DNA of 10,072 nt from Clostridia bacterium (lineage in GTDB: Bacteria; Bacillota; Clostridia; UBA1381): the NCBI GenBank assembly GCA_008668455.1, contig RQCD01000035.1:1-10072 (forward strand), in the 5' to 3' direction. The stretch's first letter is position 1, and each line of letters starts with the position of its first letter. The notes below the pieces were generated by a model. The model searched no databases. It was not told the origin of the DNA and saw nothing but the letters and a program-made list of their open reading frames with translations. The position numbers were made by a program, and so were the translations under genes. This document shows positions 6,064 to 10,072 of the stretch, piece after piece.

Positions 6064-7152
6064 TCAAGATTCAGCTTTCCCGGATTCTGCGGCAATTGCC
6101 TGAATCGACTGTGCAATAGCCGCCTGTGCCTCCTGTTTCTTTTTCATCTGGGTCAGCTGACGTTTCAGACTGGTGATTTCCTGTTGCATGAGTTCCATAT
6201 GCACGCGCAGCTTTTCGCATTCCATGGAATGCACCTCCTCCTGCTGTTCCTCCTCAGGTGTCGGGAAATCCGGTTCTTCGATCAACGGCTGCACACCGCC
6301 GAAAAAGTGGATATCCGTGCCGTTTTCATAAGCATAAAAGCGCAAAAGCTCTGTGCCGCACTGCACATAGTAAAGCTTAGTGCGCTGTCCGCTTTGCAGA
6401 AAACGCATAGGCGCGCTCCAGCTTTTTCCGTTGTCCGCGGACAGAATATAGCGCAGATACGCGCCGCTCCGCCAAAGAATCGTGAGCCGGTGTTCCCGCT
6501 CAAACAACACCGGCAGCTCTGCATCCCGATCCTCTGCCACCTTTTCTCCGTCAAACATGACTTTTCCGTCCGACAGATACACAAACCGATCCGCTCCGCC
6601 GCACCGGCGCATTTCCGGCATCATTCCCTCTCCGGAAACCTCAAAAAACTGCTCCGGTTTTCCGTCTGCAAGCTCCTGATACCCTAACACGCCCTCCGAA
6701 TTGGTATAGTACACACGATTCTTAAAAATACAGACCGCGTCATCGGAGAGCCGTCCGATTGTTTCCGGCTTTGCCTGATTCCCCAGGATGCAGTGGATCA
6801 GCAGCAGTTCCTCCTGATAACGAACCGTATAAAGCAGCTGAAAAAATCTTCCGGTGTTGTGCAGCATGATTCCGGTGACCTGAAATTCCTCCCCCAATGC
6901 GGAAAGCTGATATTTCGTCCATTCGCCGTCCCGGCATAAAAAATATAACAGCTCATTCTGATCATTCACACCCACTAAATGCAGCCGTTCTCCGTCTGTT
7001 AAAACGCTAAAGCGTCCGTCCATCTCCCGGCAAAGTATTTTATAATCCTGCCACATCCCTGCGGCGCGTTTCTGCTGTATGCAAAGACCGTCATATTGCC
7101 GGTTGAAAAAATGATATATCATATCGTCCTGTTTGATTAAATAATGAGACAT
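6064..7152 (-). CDS. Unrecognised protein with an Asp-box and C-terminal coiled coil
   Basis: I do not recognise this 362-residue protein. Residues 1-290 are rich in short beta-strand patterns such as DGRFSVLTDGERLHLV, EWTKYQLS and FVYLSDGKVMF, which suggest a beta-propeller-like fold. One clear Asp-box, SADNGKSW (238-245), fits S-x-D-x-G-x-x-W as in sialidases and BNR-repeat proteins; only one good copy is seen. A Pro/Glu-rich linker (about 291-307) leads to a coiled coil (about 308-355) with heptad-like spacing and many Gln, Lys and Glu. There is no signal peptide or membrane segment, so it is probably cytoplasmic. The start at 7152 has AGGAGG seven bases upstream. It diverges from the DUF421 gene across an 86-base gap, where no strong promoter stands out on this strand. 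The frame is intact. Confidence 0.75.
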   Translation of the reverse strand: MSHYLIKQDDMIYHFFNRQYDGLCIQQKRAAGMWQDYKILCREMDGRFSVLTDGERLHLVGVNDQNELLYFLCRDGEWTKYQLSALGEEFQVTGIMLHNTGRFFQLLYTVRYQEELLLIHCILGNQAKPETIGRLSDDAVCIFKNRVYYTNSEGVLGYQELADGKPEQFFEVSGEGMMPEMRRCGGADRFVYLSDGKVMFDGEKVAEDRDAELPVLFEREHRLTILWRSGAYLRYILSADNGKSWSAPMRFLQSGQRTKLYYVQCGTELLRFYAYENGTDIHFFGGVQPLIEEPDFPTPEEEQQEEVHSMECEKLRVHMELMQQEITSLKRQLTQMKKKQEAQAAIAQSIQAIAAESGKAES

Positions 7153-7238
7153 AACAAAACCTCCTCGTTCAATATTTATGTCCGGCTGGTATAAAAAATG
7201 ACGCTTTTGGAAAGAATGCCTTTAGGAGGAATGAGATT

Positions 7239-7952
7239 ATGCTAAAGGATTTACTAACCGTTGCGGCAGCATCACTCGGTTCGATTATTGTGCTGTTTCT
7301 GATTTCCAAAATGATCGGCAGCAAGCAGATTTCGCAGCTGAACATGTTCGACTATATCAACGGAATTACAATCGGCTCAATTGCCGCAGAGATGGCAACC
7401 GCCTTGGAAACCGATTTTCTTCGTCCGCTCCTGGCAATGCTGGTTTACGGTTCGGCGGCAGGGCTGTTTTCTTATATCAATCACAAATCCATCCGCTGGC
7501 GGAGAGTTTTGGAGGGGCGTGCCGTGATCCTTTTAGAGGACGGAAAAATCTACCGCGACAATTTAAAGAAAATGCGTTTGGACTTAAACGAATTTTTAAC
7601 ACAGTGCCGTGTGCAGGGATTTTTCCATTTAGGGGATATTGAGCTTGCCCTCATAGAACCAAACGGCAGTATCTCCATTTTGCCAAAATCCGAAAAACGT
7701 CCGGTCATTCCGGAGGATTTAAAGCTTTCCCCCAATCGCGAGGAAGTGGAGGTAAATGTGATTATGGACGGAAAAATTCTTTCCGAAAATCTGAAGCATA
7801 TGGGAAAGGATGAAGGCTGGCTGGAAAAGCAGCTGATTCAGCAAAAAATTTCAAAGCTTTCCGACGTCTTTTTAGCCACACTCACGAAATCAAACACGCT
7901 CTCCATCTACGTCAATAAAAAACGCACCACCGGGCATGATATTTTTCAATAA
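7239..7952 (+). CDS. DUF421 (YetF-type) membrane protein
   Basis: The 237-residue product is typical of the DUF421 family, seen in Bacillus subtilis as YetF and relatives; its biochemical role is not established. Hydrophobic segments at about 7-26 and 60-80, with a weaker one near 38-50, would anchor it in the membrane. Between them is the conserved KMIGSKQISQLNMFDYINGITIGS-type region (24-47). The soluble part starts near 84 and has the family pattern RVLEGRAVILLEDGKI (89-104) followed by NLKKMRLDLNEFL (108-120). The start at 7239 follows AGGAGGA with eight bases between. A TATAAA at 7190-7195 could be its -10 box, but no good -35 box is present. The gene is intact and ends with TAA. It is 62 bases upstream of the GTPase gene, which has its own promoter. 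Confidence 0.85.
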   Translation: MLKDLLTVAAASLGSIIVLFLISKMIGSKQISQLNMFDYINGITIGSIAAEMATALETDFLRPLLAMLVYGSAAGLFSYINHKSIRWRRVLEGRAVILLEDGKIYRDNLKKMRLDLNEFLTQCRVQGFFHLGDIELALIEPNGSISILPKSEKRPVIPEDLKLSPNREEVEVNVIMDGKILSENLKHMGKDEGWLEKQLIQQKISKLSDVFLATLTKSNTLSIYVNKKRTTGHDIFQ

Positions 7953-7976
7953 CCCCTTTTCTTTTTCCCCATCTTA

Positions 7977-7985
7977 TGGTACAAT
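7977..7985 (+). promoter_or_regulatory. Extended -10 promoter of the GTPase gene
   Basis: TGGTACAAT at 7977-7985 is a TGn-extended -10 box. The -35 region 17 bases upstream is only TTTTCT, which is acceptable for extended -10 promoters. Transcription would start near 7992. AAAGGG then precedes the ATG at 8015. Confidence 0.55.
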
Positions 7986-8014
7986 AGAATTAATACAAAA
8001 GAAAGGGTGTTTGG

Positions 8015-10072
8015 ATGAAACGATTGGTTTTGGGAATTTTAGCGCATGTAGACTCCGGAAAGACAACGCTTTCCGAGGGGCTTTTGTATGCTGCCGGAGC
8101 AATCAGCCGCCGCGGGCGCGTAGATCATCAGGACGCTTTTTTAGATACCGAGGAATTAGAGAAAAAACGCGGGATCACTATCTTTTCCAAGCAGGCGATC
8201 CTAAAGGCAGGCGATACCGAAATCACCCTTTTAGACACACCGGGACATGTGGATTTTTCTGCAGAAACCGAGCGGACGCTTTCGGTGTTAGACTATGCAG
8301 TCTTAGTGGTAAACGGTGCGGACGGTGTACAGAGCCACACCAAAACACTCTGGAAGCTCTTAGAACGCTATCAAATCCCAACCTTTTTATTCATCAACAA
8401 AATGGATTTAGAAACCGCGGACAAAACCCGGGTCTTGTCCGATTTAAAAGAAAATCTGAACGCTTTCTGCCTAGACCCAAGCAGTGCGGATTTTCCGGAG
8501 GACGCGGCGCTTTCTTCCGAGTCGCTTTTAGAGGAATTTTCCGAAACCGGAAACCTTTCAAAAGACGCAATCCGGCATGCAGTCCGATCCAGAAGGCTCT
8601 TTTTATGCTTTTTCGGATCAGCTCTAAAAAACGACGGTGTGGCTGAATTTTTAGAAAGCATTTCCGACCTGATGACCGAGCCGTCCTACGGAAAGGATTT
8701 TGCCGCGAGGGTCTATAAAATTACCGAGGACGAAAAGGGTCAGCGGCTGACACATATGAAGATTACCGGAGGAGGTTTAAAAGTCAGAACGCTCCTTTCC
8801 GGAAACGGATGGGAGGAAAAAACAAGCGAGCTTCGGATATATTCCGGCGCAAAATACAAGGCTGTGCAGGAGGTTTTCCCGGGAAATATCTGTGCCGTTG
8901 CCGGTCTTTCCAAAACATATGCCGGAGAGTCTCTGGGCGCTGCGACAGACACCCTCTCCCCTCTTTTAGAGCCTGTGTTTACGTATGCGGTGCGCCTTAC
9001 AAACGGACAGGATCCGCATACGGTTCTATCCGCTTTTCAAAAGCTGGAGCAGGAGGAAGTACAGCTAAAAACCTCCTGGAATGAAAAAAGCCAGAAAATT
9101 GAAGTTCGGATTATGGGCGAAATTCAACTCGAAATTCTGCGCCAGCTTTTGCTTTCACGCTTTGGTCTTTCGGTGGAATTTGAAAAGGGCAGTATTATCT
9201 ACAAGGAAACCGTCCGAAGCTCTGTGGAGGGAGTCGGACATTATGAGCCACTCCGTCATTACGCAGAGGTACATATTCTGATTGAGCCGGCAAAGCGAGG
9301 CAGCGGAATTACTCTCCGTACAAAATGCAGCGAGGATTTGCTGGATAAAAACTATCAGAGACTGATTTTGACACATTTAGCCGAAAAAAAACACCGCGGA
9401 GTTCTGACCGGTGCAGAGCTGACCGACGTCCGGCTAACGCTTGTATCCGGAAAAGCGCATAAAAAGCATACCGAGGGCGGCGACTTCCGGCAGGCAACCT
9501 ACCGCGCCGTCCGGCAGGGGTTAATGCAGGCAGAGAATGTCCTGTTAGAACCATGGTATCAATTTCAGATCACCCTCCCGACAAGCTCCTCCGGACGCGC
9601 TATGACCGATCTTCAGCAGATGGGAGCGGAATTTTCCACACCGGAGATCAGAGGCGAAATTTCGGTCATTTCCGGAAAAGCGCCGGTTTCTAAAATGCAG
9701 GACTATCAGACAGAGCTGACCGCCTACACCCACGGAACAGGCAAGCTCCAATGCCGTTTTTCCGGCTATGCTCCCTGCCCCAGCCAGGCAGAAATCGTAT
9801 CAGAGGTTGCATACAATCCGGAGTCCGATTTGGAAAACACACCCGATTCCGTTTTCTGCGCGCACGGCGGCGGATTTTTGGTGAAGTGGAATCATGTGCA
9901 GGAATACATGCATCTGCCGCTTTTGGAAACCAAACGTCCGCAGGAGACGCCGCCCCTCAAGCAGGTGCGCCGCCAGATCGCAGATGATGCGGAGCTTTTG
10001 CGTATTTTTGAACGTACCTATGGAAAGGTGAAGGAAAAAAAGGTTCGCCCCTTAGAAACGCAGCCAACATAC
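8015..10072 (+). CDS. TetM/EF-G-like translation GTPase, partial at the window end
   Basis: The frame stays open for 686 codons to the window edge. The start gives MKRLVLGILAHVDSGKTT. GTPase motifs are complete: AHVDSGKTT (10-18), RGITI (52-56), DTPGH (74-78), NKMD (128-131) and GSAL. The order after that (domain II, the MGEIQLEIL region, a domain IV and domain V) is that of TetM/TetO and EF-G. TetM-type proteins act on the ribosomal A-site. Here the domain IV loop that in TetM reads SPVST is replaced by KAHKKHTEGGDFRQ (480-493), so tetracycline resistance should not be assumed. TetM-like proteins end near 640 residues; this one passes domain V at about 590 and goes on through HGGGFLVKWNHVQEYMHL and an Arg/Lys-rich stretch beyond 686. 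It is probably a chromosomal housekeeping relative. The end and any extra domain are not visible. Confidence 0.88.
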   Translation, partial: MKRLVLGILAHVDSGKTTLSEGLLYAAGAISRRGRVDHQDAFLDTEELEKKRGITIFSKQAILKAGDTEITLLDTPGHVDFSAETERTLSVLDYAVLVVNGADGVQSHTKTLWKLLERYQIPTFLFINKMDLETADKTRVLSDLKENLNAFCLDPSSADFPEDAALSSESLLEEFSETGNLSKDAIRHAVRSRRLFLCFFGSALKNDGVAEFLESISDLMTEPSYGKDFAARVYKITEDEKGQRLTHMKITGGGLKVRTLLSGNGWEEKTSELRIYSGAKYKAVQEVFPGNICAVAGLSKTYAGESLGAATDTLSPLLEPVFTYAVRLTNGQDPHTVLSAFQKLEQEEVQLKTSWNEKSQKIEVRIMGEIQLEILRQLLLSRFGLSVEFEKGSIIYKETVRSSVEGVGHYEPLRHYAEVHILIEPAKRGSGITLRTKCSEDLLDKNYQRLILTHLAEKKHRGVLTGAELTDVRLTLVSGKAHKKHTEGGDFRQATYRAVRQGLMQAENVLLEPWYQFQITLPTSSSGRAMTDLQQMGAEFSTPEIRGEISVISGKAPVSKMQDYQTELTAYTHGTGKLQCRFSGYAPCPSQAEIVSEVAYNPESDLENTPDSVFCAHGGGFLVKWNHVQEYMHLPLLETKRPQETPPLKQVRRQIADDAELLRIFERTYGKVKEKKVRPLETQPTY

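Noticed and set aside
6061..6687. A 208-codon plus-strand reading frame.
   Set aside because: It lies opposite the intact Asp-box protein gene, has no ribosome binding site and reads as a His/Cys/Leu-rich shadow sequence.
8015..10072. Annotating the GTPase as a tetracycline resistance gene.
   Set aside because: The TetM loop sequence is absent and the protein is longer than TetM/TetO proteins.

Overview
The window looks like a chromosomal segment of an anaerobic Clostridia-type Firmicute, plausibly Lachnospiraceae or a relative. The evidence is strong AGGAGG-type ribosome binding sites, sigma-A promoters, a moderate GC content, a short-form HisG paired with HisZ, [FeFe]-hydrogenase maturases, and a TetM-like housekeeping GTPase. 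This placement is inferred from gene content only.

Layout. (1) Positions 1-1996, minus strand: a his operon start, promoter > hisZ > hisG. The hisG frame is broken by an in-frame TAA inside the HisG family signature. HisZ carries an unusual Cys/His-rich tail. (2) Positions 1997-2267: a divergent intergenic region with the his promoter facing left and a hyd promoter facing right. The hyd transcript has a leader with competing hairpins that resembles an attenuator. (3) Positions 2268-5200, plus strand: an [FeFe]-hydrogenase maturation operon made of a TM1266-family regulator, hydG and hydF. hydF also has an in-frame TAA, which separates the two halves of its iron-sulfur ligand set. hydE is not in this cluster. 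(4) Positions 5212-5261: a bipartite hairpin terminator that could work in both directions. (5) Positions 5328-6020, minus strand: a toxin-first HigBA-type toxin-antitoxin module with a palindromic operator inside its promoter. (6) Positions 6064-7152, minus strand: an unrecognised protein with one Asp-box and a C-terminal coiled coil. (7) Positions 7239-7952, plus strand: a DUF421/YetF-type membrane protein. (8) Position 8015 to the window end, plus strand: a TetM/EF-G-like translation GTPase that lacks the tetracycline-resistance loop sequence and has a C-terminal extension running past the edge.

How they work together. HisG and HisZ would form the first enzyme of histidine synthesis. HydG makes the CO, cyanide and iron part of the hydrogenase H-cluster, and HydF is the scaffold that delivers the finished subcluster. 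As written, both pathways are cut at a key protein. The rest of each reading frame is intact beyond the stop, so the changes are recent or are sequence errors. TAA also ends normal genes here, so wholesale TAA reassignment is not supported.
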